Shown piece by piece: positions 14,521 through 29,957 of a DNA stretch of 64,000 nucleotides. Each line of letters begins with the position of its first letter. Positions within the stretch are counted from its first letter, which is position 1. This DNA is from Ficedula albicollis (lineage: Eukaryota > Chordata > Aves > Passeriformes > Muscicapidae), in NCBI RefSeq assembly GCF_000247815.1, contig NC_021674.1:27246514-27310513 (forward strand). The letters run 5' to 3'. The translations under genes were made by a program, and so were the position numbers. Under the pieces are notes generated by a model. The model was not told the DNA's origin. It did not search any database and saw only the letters and a program-made list of their open reading frames with translations.

Positions 14521-16420
14521 TAGCAACATTTTTAATAAATAGAGATGGTGAAAGTAAGCATATTCCTTCTTGTGGCATAATTTTACTTGAGTAAATGATT
14601 TATATGGAAAGCCTTCCATTTCTGGGTAATGAGGTCATATCGAGTATGTCTCCATAACTACCAGTGTTTACTTCCATCTACTGGCTCTTTGGACATAGCT
14701 GGTACCCTCTGTGAGCTCTTCTCTCTGGTACACAAAAAAGCCCAGGATGCTGCACTTGAAGCCTTCCTTGGGTTTAGGATAAATCAGGAGAGGTCCCAGC
14801 CCAAGAACCTGAAGAGCTCCACTCCCACCAGTGTGTTGTGTGGGAAGCTGGAGCACTTGCTGGCCTCACTTTCTCCAGTGGGTCTGGTCCTGGTGGCAAA
14901 GACATCACAGACATCAGCAATCTGGACACAGCTTCTACATCCCTGAGTGATTGCTAAGGCAGAACTCTGGTGGGTTGCCACAATGACACAAAACTACATG
15001 TCAAGAATTAATTTCCTCTCGTGGGAGAACAGTGGCATTTTTAGAGTTTCTTGTTGAAAGTACAACCAAAAATCCTAGAGTACTCTACCTGAGGGACAGC
15101 CAAGTATTGTCACTGTAAAGGTTTCTGGAGCTGTTGTCCAAAATATTCTCCCCAGAAACCCAAAGCTGCCTTTTCCCAGTTCTTCTGTGGGGCTTCGTGA
15201 GCCCGTGAAGTTTGGTGGAGCCTGGGAAGGAAGAGGAACATAGGTGAACTGACCGAAAAATAGTCAAGTCTTGGTCAGACGCCTGCTGGACTGCTTTCAA
15301 CAGACTCATCAAATTCACAACTTCTCTACAGAACATTTAGTTTCCATGAGCAAGCCTTTGCTCCTGGAAGGTATCCAAAATGTTTGCTCTAACACTGTTC
15401 ATGCTTATCTTGAAGCAAACTGTAGGATCTGTATTCCACAATGGCTGAGTTAATCTATTCAGAAGCACTAATGCCAATGAATATATATCCACTGAACAGC
15501 AGAGCTATGATCTGGAATTTGAACTCTCATAATTCAAAGAAAATGTGAAACAGGCTTTTGATTTGATCCGCTGTCACTGTAAGAACTGAGAATGAAATAC
15601 TGTTCCCAGCTCTGATCCAACCCGTTCAAAGTCCAGTGGTTGCTCTTAGAATTTGATATGAACTCTTAGTAAAATTTTGTCAGCAGTAAACGCGTTCAGA
15701 TTTTTTTGTGTGTGAGGTTGGGATATATAGCTGTAGGTAATTAGATTGCCTATGCAGTACACATCCTGAATCTCAGCTCTGACCTCAGTCTGGCTTTCTG
15801 AGAAGGCTACTGATATTACAATCAGAAGAAAAACAGTAGTAAATGTTATCTAAATGGTCACTGTTCCATCTGAAAGGAAATGGCTGCAGAAATCTCTGTT
15901 TCCTGCCATTTCTTGCCTCAATTCTTTGAGTGCATCCATAGAAAAGTTTCACTGAAATTGAAGGGCATCCATATATGATGACAAGTTTGTGCTGAAGTGT
16001 CCAGCCACATTTCCAGAGTATTACTGATGGGTTATTACAGGGAGGGACAGAAGAAAGGGAAACATGAGAAGAGGGTTGGCTTTCCAGCTTGGAAGACCAT
16101 CTTCCCTTCCATTAATGGCTCTCTTCAGTGTTTCTCCATGTGCAACATCAAGTTGAAAAGGAGGAGCAGAAACTCCTTGTCTTGCAGTTTCCTGTCTGCT
16201 CTAACTCTGATACTTACTTCACATAGGAAGAACTGTATTTGGGATCCTAACCCTGAAACAAGATCCTAAGGCTCTGAAAGCCTTAGACTGTGTCTCCAGA
16301 TTTCCTTGCTTACCTTACCTTTCTGAACATACACTTCTGCATTTCCCATCAGGATTCTTGTTGGGTAAATCTGGCCCTGTTGAGAGGGGGAAAAAGGGGA
16401 GGGGAAGAGAAGGGAAATAC

Positions 16421-17801
<1,381 letters not shown>

Positions 17802-20800
17802 GAAATATGCAATTTTATTTCTCACAAAAATATTTTCTGTTAAATGTTGTCAACTCATTTTGTTAAAAAATGACAAACTTGAATTAGATGCTGATGTTTT
17901 CTTCGTCTGGGAGGTGCATCTGAAACATGGGTGTCCTGAAATGAAATAAAATGGGAATTGTTGCATGTTCAGGGATGATATTTGTTCTGGCATTCTCTCT
18001 TGTCCACATATTCACATTAGGCTAATTTTTCCAATTTCTGCATTGCCATATACTTGGCAGGTGCAGCAAAATAAACAGTAGCATAGTTAATCAATCCAAT
18101 CTTATTGGGAAGAGACTGAAAGGAGACCTTTGTTGTTGTGGAAACCCAGCATAGACAGAAAATTCCACACCTCTCTTTGCCAACAAGAACTGGTTGGAAA
18201 TTGAGAGCACTGGGAAATAATAGCTATAAATACACTTGTGAATTACTCACTTGCTCTCACAAAACATTTTTATTAACATCCAAACTTTAAAAGTGTTAGA
18301 AGTTCAAGCACAAGCTCAAAATGAAGTATATGATTAAATGCATATTCTCTTTGGGAGGTATTAATAACAGTCTGCCTTCTCACTGTTGTGCCTGTTACAC
18401 TGCCAGGGGAGCTTATGCTCTAAACCAAAAGGACAGAGACCTTTCTGTAAGGCAAGAGGTTTACTTCACCTTTATCTACAGTAAATTTAGATCATGCAGA
18501 TATAAGATGGCAGCCTCCTGCAGATGGAAATAATGGATCTGCTTCTTATCTGCCATTCCAAGTTCATGCAATTGAGGACGATAGATCATTTCTCTTACAG
18601 CTTTTTCCTTCCACTCAGCTCTGCCAGAAAAGTGTGATAACTCATTGTGACCTATACTTCAGGCTGCTATCAGATCAACCAAACACAGATCAGGTGATTC
18701 CAAATACTGGAAGGTAATGCAGTGTCTTACAGAGTGTATAACTCTGTGTCTGTGGCGAGTAAATATTTGTCTGAGTAGAAGTGATCTTGAAGTAGACCCT
18801 AACTTGTAACCATGACTCAGTCTCTCTTTCTCAGGAGCCCACATCATCTGGATCTTGTTCAAGGACTTTTGAGTAGTGAGGAATCGTGTAAGTTTGCATT
18901 TCTACGTGGTAAATTTCTCTAAGGTCTGCCTAAGAGTTAGGAAAGTTCTCAGCATCTGAGACAAGGGCACACAGTACTTCTATAGCATTAAAAACAACTT
19001 CATCCAAAGGAGATGTCATTCCCATACAGCAATTTCAACCAGGAAAAGGTTTTGTCCCACTGCCCATGTCAGGTGTGCAGTCCCAACTTTTGTACCTCTT
19101 TTGTACACACTTTTGTACACTTCTGTACCTCTGAGCCTCTGTCCCAGGCTTGGCTGGGGAAGGGATGCTGCCAAGGAACAGAGCTCCAATTGCTTTCCCT
19201 TCTCCCTGATCCTGGTGGTGGGAAAAGATGAGGTAACAGACAAGGCTCTAGGTCTTTTCATCTCCTCTCTCTCCTTCCATCTCCTCTCTTTCTCCCCCTC
19301 TCTTGGCCAGGTGTTACTGAAAGGGAAGTGAGGGGGAAATGCCCTGGAGCTCAGCCCTGATCAGCAAAGAGGAGGGAAGTGCTCTGAGTGGGATTTCCAT
19401 TGCAGAAAGCATGCTGTTGGGTAGCTGAGGGGATGGGGAGGGGGCTAGCCCACAAGAGTCAGGTGAAGGACAGGTACACAGCCAGGAGGAGCCACCTCCC
19501 TGTAATCCTCTCCACATACATATCTCTCATAGCTGCTCTGAAAAGAAATTTAGAGTGCTACTCTGGACAACTCAGAGACTGTTCAGTTCAGCCTCGTGAG
19601 GGTGGCATTGTTCCAGCTTCAGGCAGAAAAGGGTTTCCTTGTCCCTTTAAAGTGACAGACTAATGTGGCCATGATTTAAGCTGCAGGAAACACTTCATGC
19701 AAAACGACACATTGTCAGTAATTAGAACAAATGTGTGATTTTGAGGATCCACTCTTACCCCACACCACTGTCTTTCAGGACTGTCCCATGTATTTGCCAT
19801 TGATCACGACCAGAGGTTTGCCTGGCTATGGTGAGAACACCAAATGCATGAAGGGCTCCTCCGTGTTGATAAGCGCGACCCTATTTAGTCCAAAGCCAAG
19901 TCCATGGAGCACAAATGCTGCACCACCACCTTCCCTCTTCCCAAGCACTGTGAACAGCAAATTTGAGAGCCACCTGAGAGATTCCCAGGCTCACAGGTTT
20001 GCCCGTGGTCCCAGAAACACACTTTGGCTCTTGGGGCGATACTCATTGGTTTGGAGATCACCTGTTTCCAGGTGCCAGTGATTCAGTGCCCCTTTGTGTC
20101 ATTCCCCCAGCACTGAGAATCTGACACCACCAATGTTTCTTAAATGGCACAATGCAACATATTGGGAGACAAGGGGAAATCTGAGTGCTCGTGTTGCTGT
20201 TTGATAAATAGGTATCTTATTAATATAGGAACTTGTCAATACACTGCAGGTTCCACCAGTGTTTGAATCCAGGGCAGAGGAGCAGGAGAGGGACACGTGT
20301 TGGATTGAAAATGTAAACCCTTAGACATGAAGAGTGGGAGGATGTGGAGCTATATCTCTGTGACATCTTGGTCAGTCTTGGCAAGAAACTTTTCCCATTT
20401 CTGTACTTTTACTGTACTTGAAATCCAGTGAGAACCTAATTAAAATTAATGGGGAAATAAAATGTTGGGGGAAAGCAGGGCAATGTAAAAATAGAAACTC
20501 TAACACAAGAAAATATTAGGTCTCCATGAACTCTCTTAAAATGCATTTTTTTCAAATTAACATATCAAAATACTGCGCTGGGACTTTCAGAAGTCTTCAG
20601 AGTGTAATATATTAAAAGTCTATGACAATGTTATAAAATAATGAATCTTATTTGACTTTTACCTCTCTGCAGAGCTGGAATCAGTAGCCAATACATAATC
20701 AGCTTCCCCATTCATCTCTTTACCCCAGCAGTCTCTGAAACAGGAAACCTTCTGGCCAGTGTTCAGAGGACGTGATGATGGAGCAGAAGTCCTAAGTGCT

Positions 20801-21013
20801 TCAGTACCCACAAAAATCACTTTCCAAAGCTGTCCCACTCGGTGTGTTCATGCAGCTTAGTGCAGAGTGGGCAGCAGGAGCTGAAAGAATTTTTTCCATG
20901 TGGGATATATCACACTCTGTGGCAAATGTGCTTAAAACTTGATTGTGCAATATGGCTCTAGCTGTCTTTTGGTTCCACCCTGACTCATGACACCATTAAG
21001 GAGGGGGAAAAGG

Positions 21014-21059
<46 letters not shown>
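21014..21059 (+). repeat. Poly-A tract, 46 nt
   Basis: Forty-six uninterrupted A residues following GGGGGAAAAGG. No retroelement body was recognised immediately upstream, so it cannot be called a retroposon tail. Its length is identical to the poly-A tract at 39625-39670. Confidence 0.9.
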
Positions 21060-21061
<2 letters not shown>

Positions 21062-23132
21062 AAGCTAAGCAGTTTTTTTAAAAAATAAGGTTTCAGACTC
21101 TGCTATGCACTCATCATAAATACATCATTATATGATGGAGTCACTATTGGACAAGGTAAATTGGAGTGCATTAACCATGTTTTTCTATGGCTTAGCTTAG
21201 GCCTTTTTTCTTTTCCAATGTTTGTTTAGAAGATAATTGCAACCACTTGACACATTTGTACCCTTGAATTATTGATACAGGTTTTTAAGCCATAGGAACA
21301 TAGTTGAGATCAGCAAATATTTAGTGAGATTCTTGTCAGAGAGGATTTTAAGCAAAAAGGTCACAGAAACTTTGTTGCTTTATATAGGTCTAAAATCTTT
21401 ACAAAAATAGGTGTTTAATTAATGAAATCTGTACAACCCGTGGACAAGTCAGCAGTGAACTGTCATTAAATTGCCCCTAGCAAATGGATGGAAGAAAAGC
21501 CCTGTAATGTTATTGCAGGAGTGTGTTGAGGACCCCAAGAGCATGAAAGAAGCTAATAGTTCCTGTCCCAATACACCTTGTGAGTCCAACTTAACAGTTT
21601 ATCTCCTCTGGAGTCACCTGGGGTGCCTGGTGCCATCATGAGCTCCTATATGCTATAGATGCAACCCAGACCATGGGTAGCCGTCTTAGACAAGCCACTA
21701 CCCTTACTAGGATTCTGGTGCTCCCCAAATTCCACCACAGAGATTTTTTTTTCTCTTCATGACAGGCTGGGGACACAATTATGAAGAGTGCAGTGGACAG
21801 CTTCATAAACTTCAGCTATCAGTTGCAGTAAAGAAAAAATTCTCTTGTTTTACTTGATTCAATGAAGATTAACACTAGATTAAATTATTTGCTGGAAGCT
21901 TGTGTATTCATGTAATTAGCCATGTTTTGAAGATAATTGAAATGCATCTGTAAACTACTTAGAAACCATTCTGCGTTTACATGAAGCAATCTCTGAAAAG
22001 CTACAGATTGATAGATACAGTTATGAGCTTTGATTCCAAGTGAGAAACTATTTCAATCTTTCAAGTCACTGAGGCATAGACAAATACTGGAATGGGTAAC
22101 TTATTTATTTCTTAATCCAGAGAGATTTCAGAGATCATCCAAGATATTAGTTTTTGAAGATGAATCATGGGCAAATAGATAGACAGCTATGCCACGCCTG
22201 GTGCCAGCAAAAAATCCCTCTATGTCCCAACCAGCACATCTCAGGCTTAAACCTGAAGTGTCTTTAAATGTGAGAGTTCTGTGGTTCTTTGGGCCAGACT
22301 GCCCATCTCTGTCAGACTGGGGGTCTGGGACATGCTCTTCAGCAGGTGCAGGATCTGCTGCCACCAAACCAGGACACCATTAGAACAGATAGATGATGCC
22401 ATTTGTCAGAAGATAAAACTCACCTGGAGTGCCAGGTTTGTTTACCATGCATGCTGTCAAAGTATATGTGCATGGACTTGGAGTGAGAAAGACTTTTAGC
22501 CAAAACCCTGGCTTAAAGCAGCTGGGCAGTTTGAAAGACAGCTTAGAACTAAATATCTATTATACATTTTTGAGTCTTTTTAGCTTGATGCCATGAAGGT
22601 TTGTGAAGCTGATGCAAGACAAAAGGGCCGTCCAGTGCTCACTATTTCCAGAATCCCAGCAAAACTAACTTTGCTGCTGTCGTGTTTCTGTACATGCACT
22701 ATTCCTAACATGGTTTGCTCTGCTGCCCACAAGTCCTGCTGGCACTTTGAAATGTTATTTGTATGGGAAATGCCAGACCTGGCAATGTGGTGATATAATA
22801 CACTAATCAGCAAATTCTGAGCAACGTTCAATAGGAAGCATTTTTTATTTTATGAAGAATTCTTATTTAATGTATTTTTTTCTTAAAAGCAGTGACACTA
22901 TGTCACCCATACTAAATCATTCTTGTGCTTATTAATGTCTTTTTTATCTATTTCTGTTTCTGAATTATGGAAACAAGTTTTGGAGTTCAGTGGGAGACAG
23001 ATGAATGCTCCAGCATTCTGCTGTGAATCCAGAGTATTTTGTTAAACTCCTTGCCCTACTTCCAAAAATGTTAGAAATACTTTCATGGCAACAGACTACA
23101 AGGGGCTGTCTTTTTCTATAAAATTCTAAACT

Positions 23133-23152
23133 CACACACACACACACACACA
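23133..23152 (+). repeat. (CA)10 microsatellite
   Basis: Ten perfect CA dinucleotides, an ordinary vertebrate microsatellite. Confidence 0.95.
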
Positions 23153-26100
23153 TTTTCCTTCCTGATTTTCTCTGCAAGTGTCAAAGTCAGGCAGGAATTC
23201 TATAGCACTTAGTACTTGCTGATATAGAAATGACTGCCAAATGAATGGTTTATACTGGAATATCTCATTATTTATATAAGTATGTTACAGTATGGACATT
23301 TAATTTAGTTCTCATTCCAAACCCATGACAAGTCACTTTGACACCTTTAAGAAATGTTTCACATATGGTAAGATAGAGCACTCAAAACTGTAAAAGGAAA
23401 AAAAATAGATGACTCAAATTAAAACAGAGATTTTTAAACAATCAAAGGAAATACTTCAAGCTTGTAATAACACATCTCAGCCATTTACTGTTTAATAATT
23501 TTAATGATGAATTAACATTTCTGGGGAACAAGGATGGTACAGTAGTTCTAGGGGCTGGCTATTTTCACTTCCAAAAAACGCAGGGCAAAATTTCACAGGC
23601 ATTAATGGAAATGTCTTTTTGAATATGAAAAGTGAAAACTTCCATGGAAGGTTCCGATTTGTTGTGGTGCTGCTGTTGATCTGAGCATGAGAAAATTCAG
23701 GCACCAAGCCCAGGTACTGAGACAGCCAGGCAGGGATTTGAAACTGCACCTGCACTCCCTGTGCCTGCCTGTTACCATCTCACAGCCTTTCACTTTACAA
23801 ATACAATAGTCATGTTTATCCCCCACTCTGGGAAAAATACCATTTTAGCTGAAACACACTTCTGCCATAAAACTAAAGCAGACTACTTGTGTAATTGAGC
23901 TGGATGGAAAGTAGCACCAAAGCTTGATTTACCATGCAAGCTAAGTGGGGAAGGGTTTGCCTTCAAAGCTGACAATTTATGCAGAGCACTTTCTCTATGA
24001 AGTGTGAGTTTGAGCCATGGAGTCTGGCTTTGGAATGGCCTCTCTCTGGGTACTACCCAGATTAGGAAGCTCTCCCTCAGCAAGGTGAGCAGCCCATTTG
24101 CCAGGATCCCCCACAGCAAGGAGCACACACTAGTGCAACTGACTGTGAGGGCTAATAGGTATTTCTAGATATTTCTGGTATTTCTATCTAGAAGTACATA
24201 GTGTATAATAAATAAGACAGCAAGAAATTACCACTGAGACAAAGACCTAAAAAACATGAAACACAAAGTGTTTAGTGTGTCTTTTGTTTATATTTCTATA
24301 AAATAAAACTTTGACAACTCTTTTGAAGAGCAAGGGCTTTTTAGCCAACCTGAATGACATTATCCAGTGTTACCAAAACAAAGATAAAATACTCTCAGCA
24401 GTAACTTCTGAAGCCTTTTAAAATCCATTTTATTCTGTTTTGTCTGCTGGTTCTGGATCTCCCCTAACTCACATGTGCTCACTCTCCAGCCCTGTCTCCG
24501 CCCCTCCATTACCACAATGAGCTGCTCCCTTGACACTAACTAAAAAGATCAAGATTTTCTTCCAGGAGCATCTAAGAGAGGGGAGGGCAATGACAGGGAT
24601 TTTTTTATTTTCCTCTTGAGAATATATTCTGTGTCCCTGAGAGGCCTAGATGCACCCCTTGCTGTCCCAAGCCCTTCCCCTTGGAGAAGCAGCCACCACC
24701 TTGGCCACCTGGGACGCCTCCTGCAGTGCACCACAACATTGTGCAGCCATGAGACCTACTGGAGTACACGGGAATATCTCCAGGAATATCTCTAGCCTGT
24801 GGGATCAGCTAGCCCAGACACTATATTTTAAGGTAATATAGAATCTGTAATGAGGGAAGTTGTATTTTTTCCAACGAGGGTCATGTGTACCCCAAGCCAG
24901 TCAGTTTCTTATAAGGCTGATACTGTAATGGAGTACAAGTATGTTCATGCTAAATGGAAAATGAAAGGGGACTACCCCACATTTAATGAAACAAAACACA
25001 AGTGAGTCAGTCTTTAAATCTTTCACCAGATAATTTCTCTCTTATAATGTGCTCTTTCTATCCACTAATTTGACAGTGTGTTCTTTTAAATGTAGGTATT
25101 TGATCAATGTCCCTGGGTAAGTTCATCTGGCTGATGAAACAAAACAGAAATATCTAACGACAACGTCTGGCACAGGTACAAACACAATCAGTATTCTCCA
25201 ATTTATCTTGAGATTGCATGCAAAGCACTCTGAAGCAAAAACACCCTACAGTTCTTCTAGTTTTTGATGTTGAAAGATCTTTGAAAGTGTAATCCACATG
25301 AAGCTCCTGCATTTCACCAGCCAAGGCTGACTGAAAAGTGTGTACTTTTAGAGGGTAACAGCACTGTTCGTTGTTACTTCTAACTTGGTGCAACTATGTA
25401 GGGATTGGGTTGGGTTTTTTTTTCTCTTCCTTATGGAATTCCTGTAAGTTCTTTGCCAAAACCTATGTAATGTTTAATTCATACAGCTTTCCTTTTCTCC
25501 TGTTTCTTAAGTGAAATCATTAAGCTAAAACCTGAAATGGAAACTCATGCATCCACCTAGAAGGTTGAAGAATAAAACACACAACAGACCTGAACAAAGT
25601 TAAAACTGTGCATTTGAGGAATGCTGGGGTTATTCTGAATGTTTCCAAATCAGGCACAGTGTTTCTAGCATTTACAACTGGATCTGTGTGCTGTTTTTAG
25701 AGTGGTTAATTATATGTGTTTTAAGTATTTAGTAAATCACAAACAATAATATATCTTTGAAATTTGTTCCCATTAGTTCCACCAAATGGATAAAACCAGT
25801 AGTAATTTCAATGCCTGGAAGATTCCTACTGGGTAGGATTATGAACAATCTTCTTGCAAGAAGCACTTTCAGAATACAGAATGTGTGTCAATTATTTTCA
25901 CTTGGTTACTCTATTTTCAACACAAAGACTTCTAGTAGTTACTCAGGCAGACTGGTTAATCTCTAATCCCTACTATCCAACAAGTCACATCCTCTGCCTC
26001 TAGCCTGTCTGCCACAGTCCCTTCTACTGTCCAACTAAGGAAAAAAATCTGGTGAACTTCTACATATAGCTCTAGATTCAGTCAAGACTGAAGAAGAGGT

Positions 26101-29100
26101 AAACATATTCAGAGGTTTCTTTTTAGGTTTACATCAGCAGAGGCTCTGATGCTATTAGGGAGTGTCTAAGACTGAACACTGTTTTTGCTTACTCTAGTAT
26201 ATCAGAGAGAACAAGATCACAGTCCTGTGTAAATGTGCTAGAGAATGTAGAAACACTGAATTAGACACGTGTTCCTCTTTCTTTGTGCCTGAATCAGCCT
26301 TGTCAAGAGCTTCTTTGGAGACATAATAGTGCAATCTGTCATTCACAGAAAGGAACACATGGAGTGTAAAACGCCGTTACTGGAATTTATCAAGAGCAGC
26401 TTCCATAACCTGCTACATTGTAAAAATGTTCACATTTTAGCATGCCAACAGAGCTTCAGCACTGATGCCTCCAACAAATAGGAAGCACATGGCATATTAA
26501 GCTTGTTTCCTCTCAAATCCACAGCTCAGTTTTAGAGGATACACATGAAGAGAAAGCCCAGTCATCAACTGCCCAGGTAAAAGAGGCAATGCCTTTTCTT
26601 GTGTGACTGAAGGGGGGAGTCATACAGCAAATGGACTTGGCAACTTTCCCTTTTTGTTTCTGGGGTTGAAGAGCCATCAGAAGATGCCCAGAAAGTACTG
26701 TGATCAGTCAATGACCACCTGAAAAATATGCAATTTCAAAGTGAGGCCAGAAATGGGAAATTTCATGGGCAAGGTTGTTCAGCCTTTCTCAAAAAAGACA
26801 GCACATCAGGTAATCAAGTTTGGTTTCTGAATCAGAGACAGATGAAACAGCACTAACAGCATGCTGAATAGTCACATCATTAGAGTGAAATAAAGCTGTC
26901 TTGACCTCCAGAGTTTAGACTGGATTTAAAATCTCACAGCTTTTCTTGGTTTTGACCCTAATGTATCAATCCAGACTAAGCTGTATTTTTACATATCCAA
27001 AAGGGTGAATCTTCTCAATAAGAAAATAATATCTGAGTTCATTTCTACAAGGAGCTCAAAACAGACACAAGGGAATGGAGAAGATCTGTTCCCACTGGCT
27101 GTCATGGTATTTTCTGGTGGTTCTACCATTTTTGGGACATACTATTTCTACAGGCAGAAAAGGATCTCGCCTGTCTGATGCAGGAGAGCATGAATTCTTA
27201 GTACTTTGCACTTAGGAAGAGATAAATAGCCCTGCATATGCCATAAATTTTAACTAATGAGAATCTACTCACTTGTCATCTTCCCTAAACTGACACTAGA
27301 TTAGTGTAATGTGCAAAAAACTCCTATGATATATCCACATATCAAATGTATATTGCAATATATATTGTTTCCTGATGATTTTTCTTCACTGGCCTTCTAG
27401 GTCAAGTTGGTATGTCAATGAAGATATTACAGAAAGATCTATTCAGTACTGACTCACTTTTACACCAAATTTTTCAACAGACAAGGTGGCAATGAAAGAA
27501 TTTAATTTATACATCAATAAAGAGCATACTCTGTTTGCTGTCTTCAAATGGTCAGTAGCTCCACCACAACAGTATGTGCTTGTCAACTCTACTGCACGTT
27601 CATCAGTTGTGAAAGAATTAGATCTGCTTAGAAAGAGATAGAAATAGAAAGAAAGAAAGAAATATTTAGAACACTTTGTTTCAGCAAACTTCCCACTGAT
27701 TTAATGAGAGGATGGAAGGAAGGTTTGCACCATATTTATAAAAATATTAAGTTTGGATACACAGGTGTGTGTGCATGTGTGCATACATTATATATGTACA
27801 TGTACAACACATGCAGGCACACAGAGAGAAACCTTTCCTTTATTTTCCTGACTAACTAGTTATTGAATTAAATAGAAGTTTGTAAGGTGTGAAGGCTTGA
27901 ACTTCTGCAAGAATTTACCCTGGGTGAATTTACCCTGTGTTTCAGTTCTGAGATTTATCTGATTTTGATCCCCTGTGGCTCCCCAGATTTAAAATAGCCC
28001 CTTCTAATTTACTGGGGATATAAGGTGTATCAAGCTGAACAAGACACAGGCCTTCTCAGATGGGTGTTTTCTCTCTATTTGCACTCTTTCCATTTTTGTT
28101 ATGAATCTGAGTTCCCACTCCAAATGGTCAAATCTAGTACTGCTGGATTTTAGCATAGCAAATACCAGACAGTCTTTCTCAAAAAGTCCTACCCAACATG
28201 CAAACTTGTTATTAATGATTATTACTAAATAGAATGGGTTTATTGTAAAGTCTATCATTAGAAGATAGGATTACTCCAGTTATAACTTCTAATGGGAGTT
28301 TGGAGGGCAAGGGTTGACCTTAGGAAGTAAGGTCATACGGTTCTTTTGATTTGTTTACATGAAATGGGAAGGTTCTGCTGATTATTACAGAAATCTGCAC
28401 TCTCCTTTTTGTATGCTAATGGAAAGTTTTTAGAAGGAAATATTGAGAGCTCTGTACCTAAAAGAGATTTCATAAAACTATATATTCTTGGCAGACTAGT
28501 TACACATATTTAACTTATGTGTGCCTAATCTGTATTTTTACAGGATTTCTGTGTCCAACAGTTCTGCTAGCTGTACATTAATTCCATGCAGAAACACACA
28601 CATCTGGGTGTTAACATTTGTACAAGATTTGATTGGTTGCATATTTGCCTGTGAATTTTCAGACGTGGGCAAAGAAAATATTATTTCTTGGGGACTATAT
28701 AAGGAAATAGTTTTAGTCTTCACATGACATCATATTATCCAGCATCAGATTATCAACCTGTATCAGCACACAGTACACAGTAACTAGTTGTTCATTTAAC
28801 ATATGGCAGGAAACATGTCTGCCTCATCAAATTCTGCATCTCATGATCATTTAAACTTTGCAGCTTCTATAGTACTTAGAAAAGTGCCCTTTATGCTCAA
28901 AATGATTGAGCAAGATTCACATTATGGGTCCCCAGAGATCAAATAAGAAAAATCAAATCAAATAAGAAAAATAAACACTTGTATGTGCTTAATTAATTAA
29001 GGTTACATAATATCAACAATATCTCAACACCTTCAGAGTCTTGAAAGACTAGCACAAAGGAAATACACACCAGGAACAAGATCTTGAACTTCTTAGCTCC

Positions 29101-29286
29101 TTTTAGTGTACTCTAAAAGAAGTAACCAGAGACATAAATGTTCATCTTCTTGTCCCCATGGAATACAATCCATTTACAAACCATAATTTTATAATAATTA
29201 ATAATAATGTGACTACTCTTCCTAAAATGCTTTCCTGACACTGAAGAAAAAAGGTTTATGCATTTTTAAGAAACCATTCCTCCATG

Positions 29287-29658
29287 TCAGTCCCATAATA
29301 CTGCCAAGATCTGTGCCCTCCTGGCCTGTCTGCCACTCTGTGTGCCAGATGCCCAATTGCAGCCACCCTTAGCTGGCATCCAGCAACCCCTGGAGCATTT
29401 TGTGATGCCTACACTCTCCACAGGGATGTTGCTGAGATCATGCTTGGAAATTTCAGTTTGCATTGTTTGCTCATTCTTTTTACCCTGATCCTTTAAATTA
29501 ATGGCCTCACCTTTGTCCCCTATATTCAAATGTCTCAAAGAACAGTTTGACAGATCAAGAAAAGCATCTTCAGGCACATCCCTCTCCTTGATGTGTTCAT
29601 ACCACTCATTCACCCCTGCCAGCCACAAGTCTGGCATCCAGTTTAGCACTGAGAACAT
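29287..29658 (-). CDS. Unassigned 123-codon ORF, possibly repeat-derived
   Basis: An ATG-initiated frame of 123 codons in an AT-rich surrounding. I do not recognise the protein. It is mostly polar and charged, with no signal peptide or membrane segment, and a Cys/Trp-containing stretch near the C terminus (KCSRGCWMPAKGGCNW). The DNA holds two near-copies of CTGGATGCCAG inside the frame, one near each end, hinting at a repeat or mobile-element origin. There is no homologue I can name, no neighbouring exon and no poly(A) signal assignment. It may be a fossil of a mobile-element gene, an exon of an unannotated transcript or a chance ORF. I favour one of the non-functional readings. Confidence 0.2.
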   Translation of the reverse strand: MFSVLNWMPDLWLAGVNEWYEHIKERDVPEDAFLDLSNCSLRHLNIGDKGEAINLKDQGKKNEQTMQTEISKHDLSNIPVESVGITKCSRGCWMPAKGGCNWASGTQSGRQARRAQILAVLWD

Positions 29659-29926
29659 TTCCTTCCCTTATGTGCATTAAGCACGCTCATCACCATACAG
29701 CTTTCACACTATAATTCACATACCTCACCCAATTACACTTCTTTATTTCTTCTCGAAAGCTGAAGCTCAGTTCATGGTGACTGTAAGGCCCAGTTCTCAC
29801 ACTTCTTCAGTGCATGCCAAATGCTGCTGCTATCCTCCTTCCACTTAAAAATAAACAGGAACATATCACCCTCACCCACTACTGTATTTGTTTTAGGATG
29901 AAGATTTAATTTTAAAAAAAGAAAAG

Positions 29927-29933
<7 letters not shown>

Positions 29934-29957
<24 letters not shown>

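Larger units (their letters stand above)
5759..16420. other. Intergenic AT-rich DNA with one microsatellite
   Basis: No convincing coding exon or RNA gene was seen. The interval holds the GATG microsatellite at 9309 and an especially AT-rich stretch at about 13650-14520 containing several TAATTA-type homeodomain cores. A short G/A-rich lead-in (16384-16420) precedes the 10-mer array that starts at 16421. Confidence 0.55.
17802..29286. other. Intergenic AT-rich DNA, no gene seen
   Basis: No recognisable exon or RNA gene. It holds a 46-nt poly-A tract (21014-21059), a (CA)10 microsatellite (23133-23152) and otherwise unique, AT-rich sequence. All open frames are short and lack recognisable domains. 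Confidence 0.55.
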
